DNA from: Datnioides undecimradiatus
Taxonomy: Eukaryota; Chordata; Actinopteri; Lobotiformes; Datnioididae
Assembly (NCBI GenBank): GCA_008933995.1
Contig: WARS01000013.1
Location: forward strand, 13,450,806 to 13,514,805
Direction: 5' to 3'
DNA length: 64,000 nt
Each line of letters opens with the position of its first letter. Positions within the stretch are counted from its first letter, which is position 1. Under the pieces are notes generated by a model. The model saw nothing but the letters and a program-made list of their open reading frames with translations, did not search any database and was not told the DNA's origin. Shown piece by piece: positions 10,642-61,997 of this stretch. Made by a program: the position numbers and the translations under genes.

Positions 10642-11464
10642 GTAAGATAATATCTTTTTCTTACCTCCCCTTACGTTAACGATACTAGTATCGTATTTGT
10701 TTTGATGCTAACGTGAGCCAGTCGGCTTATAAGCAGTGATGCCTAACGTTGATTAGCAAGCCATATAGACTGTTAGCGTTACAATGATTACTTTGTTTGT
10801 CTCTGTCGGAAGATCGGTGAATATAGTGTTAATACACATTGAGGCCACCTTCTGACTGCAACTAGCAAACTGATTAGCAGGTTTAGCTAATGTCTGAAAT
10901 CCCCCTTAGCGCTACGTGAAAGTAAAGATAGCGTTATTAGTAATGAAAACTTTCGGAAGGAGTCGTAACATCACGTCAGGCTCCTTTACGATTAGCTACC
11001 CTTTATCTTTCTTAACCAACGCCCCCAAAGCGATGCCTTGGCCTGACACTGACCTCTGTCAAATTATTTCGTTTATTCCAACAAGTTAAATACTGTAACT
11101 TATTATGACATTTATCCTAGTGTTAAGTAGGTTTAGTTAAGTTAATACTGCCCAGGTTAGCGTAGTTTTACCTTTTGAAGCGTTAAATTTAACACCGCAC
11201 ATGGTTGATATAGTAGCTGGTGTCGTTACATAATGTTTATTTTAAAGTGGAGAAAGCTGTGACAAGTGCCTGCCTGGTACCACAATCCAACAGCTGTAAT
11301 CACACCTCCTAAAGACTTAAACCTCTGTAGCGGTAGATGGAAAAGCTCAGGAAGAGGAAACTTGTTTAATTAGGAGTGAAATGTCTCTCTCAGCTGATAT
11401 GTGTCATCATATTTTTTAACATTTGACATAATCAGACTATTTCTCCCCTTCAGGATCTGACACC

Positions 11465-14746
<3,282 letters not shown>

Positions 14747-16620
14747 ATCTGTGAAAAGAAGAATGTAAGAAGAGTGATGGACTTTAATGTTGTGCACGTG
14801 TAGTGTAATAGAGAGGCAATCAGAGGAGTTGGCCAAAAAAATGCAGAAGAAAGTATTTCAGCACCAAGAAAATGTAATCTTGGTCTTGCTTTGATGCCAG
14901 AATAATTTAAAAAGTGGATGCTTAAGGAGAGACCTTTGCTAGCCAATTATCTGGAGGACTGTGAATTTAGCAACTGCTTTTGTAACACTGTTGCCAGAGT
15001 GCACTGCTGCTATAGCTCCACACCAGGAGTGCTATCCCTCATTGTGGCTCCGACAGACTCCTGGTATTGATTCTGCTCCACAGGCTCTTAAATGTAGGAG
15101 CTTACTGACTTCTCGCAACACATTTTCTGTCATTCCAGCACCATGCATCAACCGCTCAATCCTCAATGGTGATGTTCTAACCCCATTTTAAAAACGATCT
15201 AACATTCTTTGGATGACAGCATTTGTACATTCCTCTAAAAGCTTTGAGTAACAGCATCTACACTGAGTCTGTTATCAGCTGCCTTGTATTTGATTCGTGA
15301 CTCAACTGGCTAATCTTTTTTTTTCTGAAAAACCGTGCCTCTCATTACACAGCAAGGACTAGTGCTGATTCATTTTGATAGATGTTCTTTGTTGTCTGGA
15401 TAAGGTGCTGTCCCTCCTGTGAACAAGTGAAAGGTGTTAGTATAATGAGTGTCTCTGCAATATGATAAGGAAATCAGTAACTCCTACTAAATACAGACAT
15501 TGCATTCATGTTAAAGATGGCAAACCATCTGTAAGGCTCTCTGCAAGACATGGCTGAGACTCAAGAGTCAAGCTGTGTCTCAGCCGAATGATCTCCCGCT
15601 CATTTCTTTCCTCTTGTATGTATTTTGTGATTTTTTTGCTTTAATTTCTTATAGCAGATTAATTATTCCTGCTACTGAAAGCACATTTGTCAATAGGGAT
15701 GTGTTATTGCATTTGTCATATGAGCAACAAATGCGCATAAACTGCACTGCAAATTAGACTCACCCTCATTTCATATCAGAATATCTGGCTCAGCTTTGCA
15801 TACTGCAAAATGGTAAGTTTTCATTTGGCTGTTAACATCTTTTCTTTTCAGTCTCAAGAAGTTAAACCATGAACAATATTATTAACTTAATTTTATTCTT
15901 TTAAATAATGGCCGCAATAGTTTTATGACATAGGTATTCACTTTAAATTTCTTCTGAGCAAGAGAGGTTCAAGTCAGGGAGTCTAAGATGAGTGAGGAGA
16001 AAACTATGGGAATACTGCAGAGCAGATTTTTTTCCATTCTGATCAGTTTTGGGCTTGAATTGTTTGATTCTTGGTTTAACTCATACCCCTGAGTGTTACT
16101 ACAAATCATACTTTACTCTTTGAAAAAACACCTCACATCGCATTAACTTTGTCTACCAAGGATACATGATGTAATTCAGTTCCCCCCCAAGATACAATAT
16201 GCTTCGTATTAATGGATTACTGTATTCATGGATAGTGGTAACCAATATGCAGTTAGTTCAATTTACTTTTTTCATTACTTTAAATAAACCACACGGGGGG
16301 GAAGTTGTGTATTTCCAAGAAATTACAGTATTTGCCTGACTCTTGAAATATTTTACATTTGAGTACTGGTGATAGCTGCTGAGTTACTTGGAGCTGGAAT
16401 AGTGACTGGGATATCACTTTGCTGTTTTAATGACGAGGTACATGTTAAGGAACTGCAGTCTACTCTTTTGACACAAGATGTTTGGTGTTGAAATCATTTT
16501 GGAAATGATCTGTAAATTGCCTTTTTATTTAAGTGCATTGATTGTATAATACTCTGCCCGTATTAATGCATTGTACTGAACATTCCATGACCTGCAGAAT
16601 AAACCATGGGCTCTTTCGTT
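14747..16620 (+). other. tpra1: tpra1 3'UTR
   Basis: There is no coding pattern after the stop. The last strong signal is AATAAA at 16598-16603, followed by a GT-rich stretch (TTTGTGTGTCTGG), which suggests an approximately 1.87-kb 3'UTR. A weaker AATAAA occurs near 16283. Short open frames inside it are not supported as genes. Confidence 0.55.
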
Positions 16621-16875
16621 TGTGTGTCTGGGGGATGGGAATTGACGCCATGCTGTGGCTAGTTTAGGTACTTCAGTATATCCAAAGTCATAATAGCGCT
16701 CCACTCTATGGCTTTTTTTGGTAACTGCACCCTGGAAAGGGCTTTTTCTCTATATTTCATGCACCATTTCCTGTGTGCTTAATGTTAGAAGTATTTGTCC
16801 TTTATTCAGTCCCCTTACATTTTATCTTATAGAAGTTGCACAAATCAGCCCTCACCTCAGCCAGGCTAGAGCTGG

Positions 16876-16887
16876 ACTACATTTCCC
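16876..16887 (+). promoter_or_regulatory. chchd6: ZNF143/Staf-type ACTACATTTCCC element upstream of chchd6
   Basis: ACTACATTTCCC fits the vertebrate ZNF143 (Staf, SBS) core ACTACANNTCCC, common in TATA-less promoters of housekeeping and nuclear-encoded mitochondrial genes. It lies 213 nt upstream of the chchd6 ATG. The match is direct; function is inferred. Confidence 0.5.
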
Positions 16888-17099
16888 ATCTACACGACCA
16901 TGAGCCATTGGGTCTGAATTATTTCATCCAACGAATGAGCTTTGAGGATACTGCAGCGCCAGAATGACCTTTATTGAAGTGTTTTAACCACCAGTCGCTG
17001 TGGCGGCGACTCCAGCCGCTCCCTCGTTTATGTCTCCAAACACCAGCCTGGGATTTTACTATTATTTATAATCAGGCGAGAACCAAACAGTTGGTCAAA

Positions 17100-51676
<34,577 letters not shown>

Positions 51677-54600
51677 GTACGTGAAGGTCACAAACAGTGG
51701 GTGTGGGAGTGTAAGGGAAATGGTGTTATAGTTGTTTTTTTGTTTTGGAACGTATACCTGTGTGAAAGTTTGGTTGTGTGGGATTTTTAGTTCATTGCAA
51801 TATCTGTAAATGTTTTGGGTGTGACAGGTAATGCCAAACTTCTCTACTTTTAGTCAATTTCCCATTGTTACCATTTTCAATGCCTGCTGAGTCCCTTGGC
51901 CAGAGTTCTTGGAGTAGCTCTCTTTTCTTTAAAGACCAATGTTTTAATTTGCTTCCAGTCTTTTTTTAAAGATGACAGAAGGATAGCAGTTAATTACTCA
52001 GACCTGGAATAAGCTTGACAGTGACACTGGCAGGGGAACAAAAAGGTGAAAAGACAAATAATCCTTTCATTCCTCATACCAAATCAGTTAACTTGTGAGA
52101 ATTGTAATCTGCATGTTGGTTACTTCGACACTTCAAATAGGAAGCTAAATCAATGGGACATGCTTATTGAACAGATTTATAAGTCACCAGGCGTGCACTG
52201 TGTTTTGGAACTTTCTGATAGGAAGATTACACCGTTATTAGAGTATTAAAATCAGTTTTGGCATTCAGCTCTTTGAAATGCATTCTGCTTTCTGCTGATG
52301 CTTTTGCAAATAGTGTTCAGACCCCGCGCTTATCTACAAAGTGCTTATTTTACCCAATTTCTCCATCAAAAAACAATAATGAATGGGGCAATTTGCACGT
52401 TATTATCGTGACAAAATGCACTGATATGGCTCCAAAGTAGATAAAAGGCACAAAACAACAATTGGTGAATCTGGCAGTTTAAACAGTCGATAAAAGCAAG
52501 GCAAAGGCTCACAATAAAAGCAATCAGTCTTTTTAAATCGGTTCAAAAGATCCATTTGCCAGTGGGATGGGGCTCTTTGGGGGGGGGGGCAGTATATATG
52601 CATTTGCACGTGAATCTGTTTGGTGTTTATTTGTGAGCATGTGTTGTATAAATTCAGATTGTACGTGAAAGAGTACAGTGCAATGTAAAAGCAAGCTGTT
52701 TCCCTCTTTTTTGAGGCGCATGTTTAATTCAGGTTCAATCAGGCATATCCTTGACAGAGTAAGTGTGAATAAGAGTCTGAAAAAGAGAGAGAAAACACTG
52801 AAGAGTCAAAAGGAGAATAAAGGAGAATAAATGAATGAAAAAGAAAGCCTTAGACTGTAACAAACGCAACACCCATCCCCCTGTGGTTCAAAGTGTTGTC
52901 TGCAGAAAACCAGGACAAGCTCAGGCTTCATTGTCCTCTGAAGAGAAGTTCTTCACATCTGCCCTGGTGGCAAAAGGTTGATTTAAGCCTCCAGATGGTA
53001 TAATGTTTCCATCCAAATGTTGCCCCATATTTGGGGGAAAATGGACAAAATATAATGCAAAGTAATAGTTTTTTATTTTTAGGAGCTGGTTTATCAAGTG
53101 GTGCTTATTCCTCCAGTCTTGTGCCATTAAACTATTGCAGAAAAGAGGGTGCAACAAGATGATGTAATTAACAGACCCCAGTCACCCCTGAAATGGTGAA
53201 AAACAATATATTAAACATGAGGGAAATATGGCATTTATGTATTCATTCTAAGCAGTGCTACAGTCTCCTTATTGCTTCATGTACATTGTCACAGACAAGC
53301 AGGATTGCAGAATAATTTCAGTGATGTACTGACAGAGTGACGCTTACAGTCGGTTGTGGGGGGCAGGTTGTAGTTAAGTTCAGGGGGCAAAAGCTTCCAA
53401 GCAAAGACAGAAGGCAAGAAAATCAACATTGCACCAAGGATGAACTGACTGAGTATCCAATCGTGAGCTGGTTGAAATGAGCTGGAATGAGCTGGTTAAC
53501 TATCTGCATCTCTGCAGGTGAGGAGGAGAGAGGCAAAGGCCACATAACTGCAGAACAGGGACAGGTTCAGCCCACAGAAAAAGTATTAATTAAGCAATTA
53601 GCGATTAATCTAAATTTTGGAAGAAGGTAAAAATAACTGAGTTAATCTACCTGCAACAAGATATAGTTCTAACAGTTGTTGCCTTTTAAAAATTTCACAT
53701 GGTTGCTTTCTTACTTTGAAAAAAAAAGGAAAACATTCTTGATCCAAAGCATTTTATCGCTGACATCTTCTCTGTCTAACCTTTCTTTATTGGGATAATC
53801 TAACAGAGATGAAATCTTGCTTTTCAACAGTGACCTGCACTACTCTTTTGAACATTGTTGGATTTTCACGTTGACCTTTAAGACTTTTGAAGACTGCTCT
53901 TTCCCAAGCTTAAACCTAAAAAGACATATAAATGTTCCTAGATTTAAGATAGAAATGTGTAAATGTAAAATAACTCATATTAAATGTTCTACTAAACTAC
54001 CTACATCCAATATTTTATTCAATATTATAACCTCTACTTCTTTATTTCTCTTTTATCCACCCGTCTCTGTTTTATGTGCTCATCTTTGGATCTTTCATGC
54101 TGCTGTCACTGTTGATCAATCACTCCTCCAGTTCCCATCCTTCATGTGTCACTTTTCCTCTATTAAAGCCTCTTTCACCCCCTTCACTGCACCCTTTGTC
54201 ACATTAGCCAGTGCATTAGCTCCGATCTACACCGCTAGCCACGGAGCTCTGTCCCAGTCGAGGTATGAGTTAAGTTTGGCTAACATGTCAGGCGCTATCC
54301 TTCTTGTTTGCTTGCACAGTCACACAGCCTGCTCTCACACAGACTTGTTGAACACACAAATTCCCTAGGAGGCCTTTTTAGGAGCCCCAGACATTTAAAA
54401 CATACTCAAACAGGCAATAAAGCACCATTTTTTCCTACTCCAGATAGTAAACTCTAGCAAACAATTTACTATTACTATTTAAATTTGTATTATACTGACG
54501 TCCAGTGCATCTTTCAGAGCACCTTTAACATCAGTGGCATAGATTGGACTAACAGACAGCACAAACAGAGTAGGCATTAAAAGAAGCAGGTGGAGACAAA

Positions 54601-57600
54601 AGACTGTTGATCCAGTTCAGATTTTTTCAAATTCTGAAGTGTGGGAGAGTCGAAGGCAGGAGAGATGTGAGGGAGATACCGTGTGAGCTGAAAGGGACAG
54701 ATGCTTGCCTGTTTTCGGACCCAATGGGAATATAGTTAAAACACTGCAACACACAGCTTATTTAAGTAATTATGGTAGGTTAATACCCAAACCGAATCCA
54801 CAAATTTTTGCCAAAATGCTTACTTCTACTCAGAGTCATAACTTGACACACAGACACAGACATGATGCACACAAGTAAAGATCCATAAATCTGCTTAGAA
54901 ATCTCCTTACTCCTCCAGTTCTTGCCTCAAAATCATCCCATTTCTATGTTTTCTTTAGTGTCAAAGTAATCCAATGATAGTTGTCTATCTGCTAACAGCT
55001 AATAGTTGATGCAGCATAAATTTAATGGAAACGTCTTGCCAAATTGTAAACAGTTGTAGGCTGAAAAGTGGGCTCAAGCTGTGGCACAGAGCAAATCTAC
55101 TCAGTTGTTGCAGTATAAAATCTCAGTCCTGAACATTAACCGCCTACACTGAAAATACTGACTGACAAACATAGTTATAGAACTGGATAAAAAAAAAAAG
55201 CTTTACAGGACTTGGGTCCATAAAACAGTCACCTTTGTAAAGCCTGTGATTTTCTCATGGTGGGTTAAAATAGGAATTCTCAAATAGCACCTTGATGATG
55301 ATACCCAAATGACTGAGACTGGCTCAAAAAGAGAGGCACGACGAGTAAAGCTGCCACTGGAGGCTCCTGATCAGTCAGCCTTAATGAAAAGAAATGAGTG
55401 GGCAGTCCCAAGACCCCTCTGGACATGCAGGCAGCTGTCCAGTCTGCCTGTCTATAAATGGATCTGACAAAGCCAGCAGCTTGGCAGAGCAGAGCACGTG
55501 GACGAGAGTTTTACTAGGAAAAGTTTCAGCATTGCTGCAGGTGGTTAAAGGTCAACAGGGAGCAATATGCACTGCAGATTCAGTCACGAGAGAGAGAGTG
55601 CTGGATCATATTTCATCATGATATATAATATTCTGTAGACCCTGTGGGAAACATTGTGTTCATGTTAAGTCTATTAATAATTGGAGGTTTTTACCTCTCT
55701 CTGAACGAGGGGCCTTTGTGCTTGTTCCAAACATGAAACACGAGGTTTGCTTTGTAATGTAGGTAATTACATTCACGTGACATGAGCTCACCTATTTTGC
55801 ATTTTTGGAAAATTGGTGAGTTATTGCATTCAGAAAATATTGAAAAAACCCAAATTAAAGGAATAAAAGAAAATAAACAATTTAATAAGCAAATTTCTTT
55901 AGATATTTTCAGATTTAATTACGTAAGATTTCTTATCTACGAACAAATTGTTTTTCATCACATTAGCTGACATACATGCAGTATTGAAAAGACCAGTTCT
56001 CTGCAGGACTTAATGACGGCAATAAACACCAAAATATTTTCAATGTGCACTCTTTGTTCAAGGTACCAAGCAAAGTAAACGGGCTGTTCACGGGCAGATA
56101 AAATAGCTAGTGAGTCAGAAAAGACATACAACGTTTGCATGCAGTATTTTTTCAGCTATGTGCCACAATAACATGACTGCTCAATTGACAGCCAAGCTTC
56201 TAGCCTGGTGAGAACGTCCCGACAGCTTAAAAGCTCTGTTCTTTTGTTATCTGTATGTGCTGTAAGTGCTGTAAGGACTGCAGATGCATTCTTCTCTGTG
56301 ATTAAAGGGAGAATGCTGTATTTTGTGTTAGTCCCCCTAAATTAATCTTTGTCTGAAGTTGCTATTTTACCAATCATACTTCTTCAACATAGTTATCTTT
56401 CTCTAACACGAAGGTTGATACTTAACAAATGCCTCCTATCTTTCTGTATGTGAATCACACAAGCAGGGCCACACTGTTTGGGCTTGGATCAGTTCTGTCA
56501 CTGCCGACCAGCAACCGCTGACTTGTATGACTTTCCAGGAGTTTATTTGTGTAGGTTCTACTGTATATATATCTTGCTCTTTGTCAGCCTGTCTGTTTGT
56601 CTATCAATCTGCCAATGAAACCAGCGGCCTGCTTATCTGTCTTCTCTCCGCCAGTGTCTTGATCTAAACATCACTAGAGACTCTATCTCACTCTTTCTGT
56701 CTCCTGCTTCAAGTCCACCCAACTCACTATCTACAGTGGCACAGCTTTCCTTATGTGTCACTCAAAAAGTTTCTTTTATGTTTTATGATTCATGCATGCG
56801 CACACACACACTTTTTTCACACATTCTGCCCTCTGCCATCCATTAGAGACAGTTGCTTCAGGATACGGCCTTGCACCTCCTCTCTGCTATCACTCCCCTG
56901 TCCCTCTCCTGTCACTGTCTCTGGTTGGGCCATTGTCATGCATATGGGACCTTATGTGTGCTTGTGTGTGTGCTAGAGATGCAGGGTAAATGTCAGCTCA
57001 CCAAGGCCTTGCGTTACCATGAAGCTTTGCGGGTTTTGTCTCTTTCTTGTGTGACTTTTGACAAGATCTTATATATATGGTCTTTGTCACTGGAACTTTG
57101 TGTGTGTGAGTGTGTGTGTGTGCGTGCATTTGTATGTTTGCAGTTGTGTGTTTGAATCAGCATAAGCTCATGAGAGGGAGAGAGTGCCATAGTCCAGCCT
57201 TTACCTCTCATCATCGATTCTCTCTTTCAACCTTCTTCTCCCTGAAACAAAACACAGCCGTCCTCAAAGTCATATTCAAGAACAAACGTCTCTCAAACCA
57301 CCACTTACTGTAAGTGTCTCACACACACTCACATTCACCCACACACACTACTCCAAGGCTCCAGTGCCAACCATTTGCAGAATGCTAATACCAGTGCTGT
57401 GCCTTTTAATACCATTAGCAGTGGACCAATGGCATCGGAGCAGCACTTGCCACTGTATCCCACATACTTAACCCACTTGAACCCGTCATTCTCCTGTCTC
57501 AGTGTTTGTCTACCCTGATGTGTGAGTGTGAGGGAGCGTGTGCTGGCCTCTTAGATACTTGGTTAAGTGCCACTCTGATTCTGTCTTGATTACAGAGGCT

Positions 57601-59925
57601 TAAGAGGCATATGTGAAACCAAAAAGGATTTCAGAATAGGTGCATGTATACCTGCAAATATGGTGCTATTTTTAAAGGTAATCAGAAATGTGTTTATCCT
57701 CAATTATAGCCTGAAAAAAGCTCAGTTGTTTAAATTGGCTTCAGTTTTCACCACAAAACAAAAGATTTTCTCACAGGGTGTAGACGGTGTTGGTGGGGTG
57801 CTGATGGTATGCAAATGGAAGTGGGAAGCAATCTAAACATGAGTCAGTTGCATTCATTGCTGTTCAGTGCATTATCATTGACCACAGAACAACCCATGAT
57901 GTGGTGAACTAAAAACCTGTGTATCAGAAAGTGTATCCATAGGTTGACTTCATGACAGCTCCCCAAAAAGTGAGGCCAAAACATTTGGATTGCCCCCTGG
58001 TGGTTAGCTACAGTATAGATGTTTTACAGCCCCACCCCCTCTGCGCTAGCAGGTGTGCCAAACTAAACAAAGTCAAATAAATTTTCCCAAAGATGGTTTC
58101 TTTGAGCTCCTATTTCATAGATCAATATTAAAGTGTTAGGTTTTAATGATGCATTTGGTTCTAATTAGTTACTTGATGCTATAAAAAGGACGTGAAAAGT
58201 CACAATTAACAGTGAGTCCAGTGGGTGTATGTATGGGCAGGACCTTGACACCATGGTTACACACATTAAGAGACTTACTAAGAGAGAGATATCCGTAAAA
58301 TACACTTCCAACTGGATTTAATAACATAACAACTCTAATATATAATAGGCATCATTGAGTAGAAGATGCAGTAAAGAGAAAATACACAGCATGTATTTTT
58401 TGTCCCTTTTGCATTTTGCCTGATTTTTGACTCGACCATGGATCTGCCTGAAGACTTGGACAAGATGTAAGAATAAAGACAAAATAAGATTTTGATTAAG
58501 GTTACACATTTATTTGATTGACTGATCAACAGAAAATCACATTTCTGCACTCACTTTGGTGTGAGAGCTTGTGTTTTTACAGTGCTACCACTTTTTTCAG
58601 ATAAAATGCTTAATGAAAAAAAATGGAGGGAGTAATTAAAAAATGTGTTAAAAAGTAGTTGTGACCCCAGTAAACTTTAGAGCAGGTTAGCAGTTGTGAT
58701 GGTGCATGCATTATGCATCAGTAGTGGACCAAAGTGTACAAAGTGTGTCTACGGTCACCTCTTTTCACCTTGAGCTCCCTTAAAGATCTGTTGAGCTTGC
58801 ATTGGAGAGGACAAAGAAAAGGGGATTTAAGAATTAAATAATGTAGTGGTGTGTGATAGAACATACCCAGGTGTTTGGAGTGCATTGGTCTGCAGATAGA
58901 TCCCATTGCCTGTATGCTGTGGTTTTCTCTCTTAATGTCACCTCCATCAGTTGTGCCATTTGTGCGTGGTTGTATTTCTGTATATGTGTCAATACCTGTA
59001 CATATGCTGTGTCTGTGTAGAGCCCTTCTTCAAAACATTTCAGTTGACATTTTCCACCGTAGCCACTTTTTTTTTTTTTTTTACCACAAACTATTTCGCT
59101 GATCTTTTTGCAGAGAGCCATCCATTTCCAAATGTAGCGCCAGCAGCATCTTAGGCACCTGTCAGACAACATTCATTCCCAAATAAATGTTTGGACCACT
59201 CCCCATGAAAAAGAACTGAATGGCTTCCGCAATGGCAGACTATTTCACTCTGCTGTTTCCCCTGTCTTCTGGCACACAGCAAATCCCACCAAGAAAAACC
59301 TTGTCTTCATTCAGACCTGTTCACTTTGTCCAGGTGAAGAAACTGATTGATAGGAAGAGAAGGAATTCTTAGATTTCCAGCTTAAATTGGGAAAAAAGGA
59401 TGAGTCTTTGTAGCAGGGATGAAAGAGGAATAGAAGGTGTCTATCAATACGGGAATAGAAAATGATGAAAGAGAGGAGAGGTGGGATGGGAGGCTTAAGA
59501 GAGCCTGTCAGTGAGGAAGGGTTAATAGAAAACTGTTAGAGAGAGATACAGTAGGAATGAGTGGTTGAAGAAGGAAATGTCGTGGGGATGAATAAAGAGG
59601 AGAGGTTCTGTCAGTTGGAAGGATGCAGGAATGGCAGAAAGTGTTCAAGGTAGAAGAAAGAGGGAAAAAAGGCTTTGTCCATCCCTGCTGTCAGAGCAAC
59701 AAGAGACTGAGACAAAAGAAATTGTCAGATTTTAGGCGTGTAAAAAAATAGTGTAAATAAGAAAATTGCACACATTGTGTGTGTTTGTTTGTGTGTGTGC
59801 GCATGTGCATGCGTATGGCTATCAGTAGTCGCAGGTGGTGAGTCCCACTGTGAGCCTCGCCCTGCCTGCTAACTCTAATCTGATAGCAGCCACTCTATTC
59901 AGCAGCAATCTGGTGCTGCATACAC

Positions 59926-59946
59926 ACACACACACACACACACACA
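59926..59946. repeat. (CA)n microsatellite
   Basis: About 11 CA units. Confidence 0.9.
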
Positions 59947-61264
59947 TAAACATACATAGCAGACCCAGACAGTTCTGTATATTGTAATACGCCTGTTATT
60001 AATATCTCCTATGTAGAATCCACTGATTATAGCTTTTGTGTGATGTAAAATTGCACCAATACAAACATGATGTATGATTTTTCTCATCCATTTTCAGTCA
60101 TAAATCACTATTATTATTTAGATTACTTGCTTTGTAGCTTGTGTTTTGACAATACATGTGACAAGTCTACGTTGTGAATACCGTATATTCGTACATATAT
60201 TACCCACACAAACACCCTCACACATGCTAGCTCACATATTTATGTTTCTTTATGTCTTTCTCTTTCCATCTAACCTCTCCTTCACATCCATCATCTCCAA
60301 GGCGACCACCCCGTGAAGGCACAGTCCACATAAAGATTAGCTGTTCCCACTCATGTCCCTCCCCTCCATCCTCCACAAGTCTCTCTTTCTCTATCAAATC
60401 CATATGAGACTCCATCAGCATCCAGCTAAACATCTGATCCATGCTGCTACACTCCACTGACCGCCATCTCCGTAACATGTGATCGATAGGCCCCTGCCAG
60501 CTTTGGGCAACCATGTTTCTTACTTCATTTGGGTGTCGGGATAAATTGTGACAAAGGGACTCGCAGGGTGAAAACTCAGGTGTTTCTCCGTGAATGGAAT
60601 TGTCATTATCATCTTCATCATCATCTTGTTAGATACAATATGTTAGCCACTTAATCTCACTGACTTGTATTTGGCATCCGTTTTATGTGTGAAGTATGTT
60701 TTTGTTAAGAGCGTGTTATTTTTCCTGCTTACCCTGTGTGAAACAATCTTATGTCTGTGGGCTGAAAATTCTAAAAACTGACAGATGTGATTACTTTGAC
60801 AATCACGTTATGTTGAAAAATGCTGAATACCTAAGCTCAATCTGACAGCACTGCTGGAAATAACATATTAATTGCAAGGAAATAAGTATAAATTTTAAAT
60901 TCTGTCACACAGTTGAACACTTGGTAGACACAGGCAGGAAGTGTATGGTGAGAGTAAGGGGTAGCTATACATCAAAGGTCCACAGCATGTTTCAAACCAG
61001 ACCAAGACCTTGGCGTAGAGAAATTGGTAATGGGGATCTGGATGGTTACCATTTCACTTTAAACTGATATTCCACCCACAGCCTACCTGTTGAGTATCGC
61101 ATACTTGCCCCCGGTAGTCTTGATGTGGTGTTTTTGGCCTCTTGTCACTGTGTTGCTTACAGGGTTAAGCACCAGAGACCTTTTGTTATTTGCGTATTCT
61201 TTTTGAAATGTGAGTCCTTTTCAGTAATTTGAACAGTGGACATATTTCTTGAAAAATATTTTTT

Positions 61265-61490
61265 TGCCTCAGCCAAAGGCATTATGTTTTATCTTTTAAG
61301 TTGTCTTCTGTGTGAACACAATATCTCAGGAACACATTAAGTGATTTTCTTTTCCAAATTTCTTGCAGCTGTCCACCTGGACTCAAGGATGAACTGATTT
61401 GATTTTGGTGGTCAAAGGTCACGTTGACCTTGCAACACACATAACTAAGGAATTCATATATTCTTACATTCATTATGACAATTAATTTTC
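61265..61490. repeat. Probable fish dispersed repeat remnant
   Basis: The ordered phrases ATATCTCAGGAACACATTAA, GGACTCAAGGATGAACTGAT, TTTTGGTGGTCAAAGGTCAC and ATAACTAAGGAATTCATA match a repeat that I remember recurring in many percomorph fish genomes. No family name is offered, and the identification rests on memory rather than a search. The acceptor-like TTCTTGCAG within it is part of the repeat. Confidence 0.55.
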
Positions 61491-61982
61491 CATTTGCTTA
61501 AACCCACTGGGAAATTCTGCCACCTACATATCAGTCGCAGCTGTTAACTGATTTATTTTCAGATTTACTGTCAAATATTATCAAATCAATAATTGCAACT
61601 AAAATATGAATTCAAAGACTGTATCTTCAACTGTTTGATGGCTGACGTGCAAAGCAACTGAATGGTTTACGGACTGACTGAAGAAACAGTTCAGATGGTG
61701 CTGTAACTGTAACCAACTAGCTGATGGACTGACAACGAGGCTTCCTCAACTGACGGACTGATTAACCGTCTGGCTGTCTTACTGACTGTGTAATCAGTGA
61801 GAGGCTGTGTGTTTATAAAGCAGCCATAGGCACAGCCACTCGGTGAGTGTCTGATTGACAGTCCTGCTTGGCAACTGGGTCTGTTCCTCCTGAGAGAGGG
61901 GGAGAGAACTGAGTGCTGTTAGCACTGAACATAGAAGACAGTTATTGATTTTCCACTTGTCTATTATTTTTGTTTTTCACAG

Positions 61983-61997
61983 ACAAAAGGCAAGTGA
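61983..61997 (+). other. chchd6: Candidate last coding exon of chchd6 (low confidence)
   Basis: A strong polypyrimidine tract and acceptor (TTTTTGTTTTTCACAG) end at 61982. The next codons are ACA AAA GGC AAG TGA, in the required phase 0, giving a tail TKGK after QQAK and a 232-residue protein. AATAAA follows near 62455. So short an exon can arise by chance; other phase-0 possibilities exist (after 53518, 59110 and 62400), or the exon may lie beyond the window. Confidence 0.2.

Noticed and set aside
16974..17099. Upstream in-frame extension of chchd6
   Set aside because: The frame is open, but there is no upstream ATG. The MGGNGS start at 17100 matches the family's myristoylated N-terminus.
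51677..51790. chchd6 read-through of the exon 7 donor as the normal C-terminus
   Set aside because: GTACGT is a good donor, and the extra 38 residues (ending VVWDF) do not resemble the short family tail; kept only as a possible variant.
53817..54368. 183-codon open frame on the + strand
   Set aside because: No recognisable domain, AT-rich composition typical of intron, and no splice or promoter context; length alone is compatible with chance in 64 kb.
58170..58195. TATAAAAAGG as a promoter TATA box
   Set aside because: No start codon, open frame or exon pattern follows; the AT-rich intron background makes chance likely.
59111..59134. Alternative last chchd6 exon after CTTTTTGCAG (AGA GCC ATC to TAG)
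   Set aside because: The tail RAIHFQM has no family resemblance, and the acceptor may be chance near a T-run.
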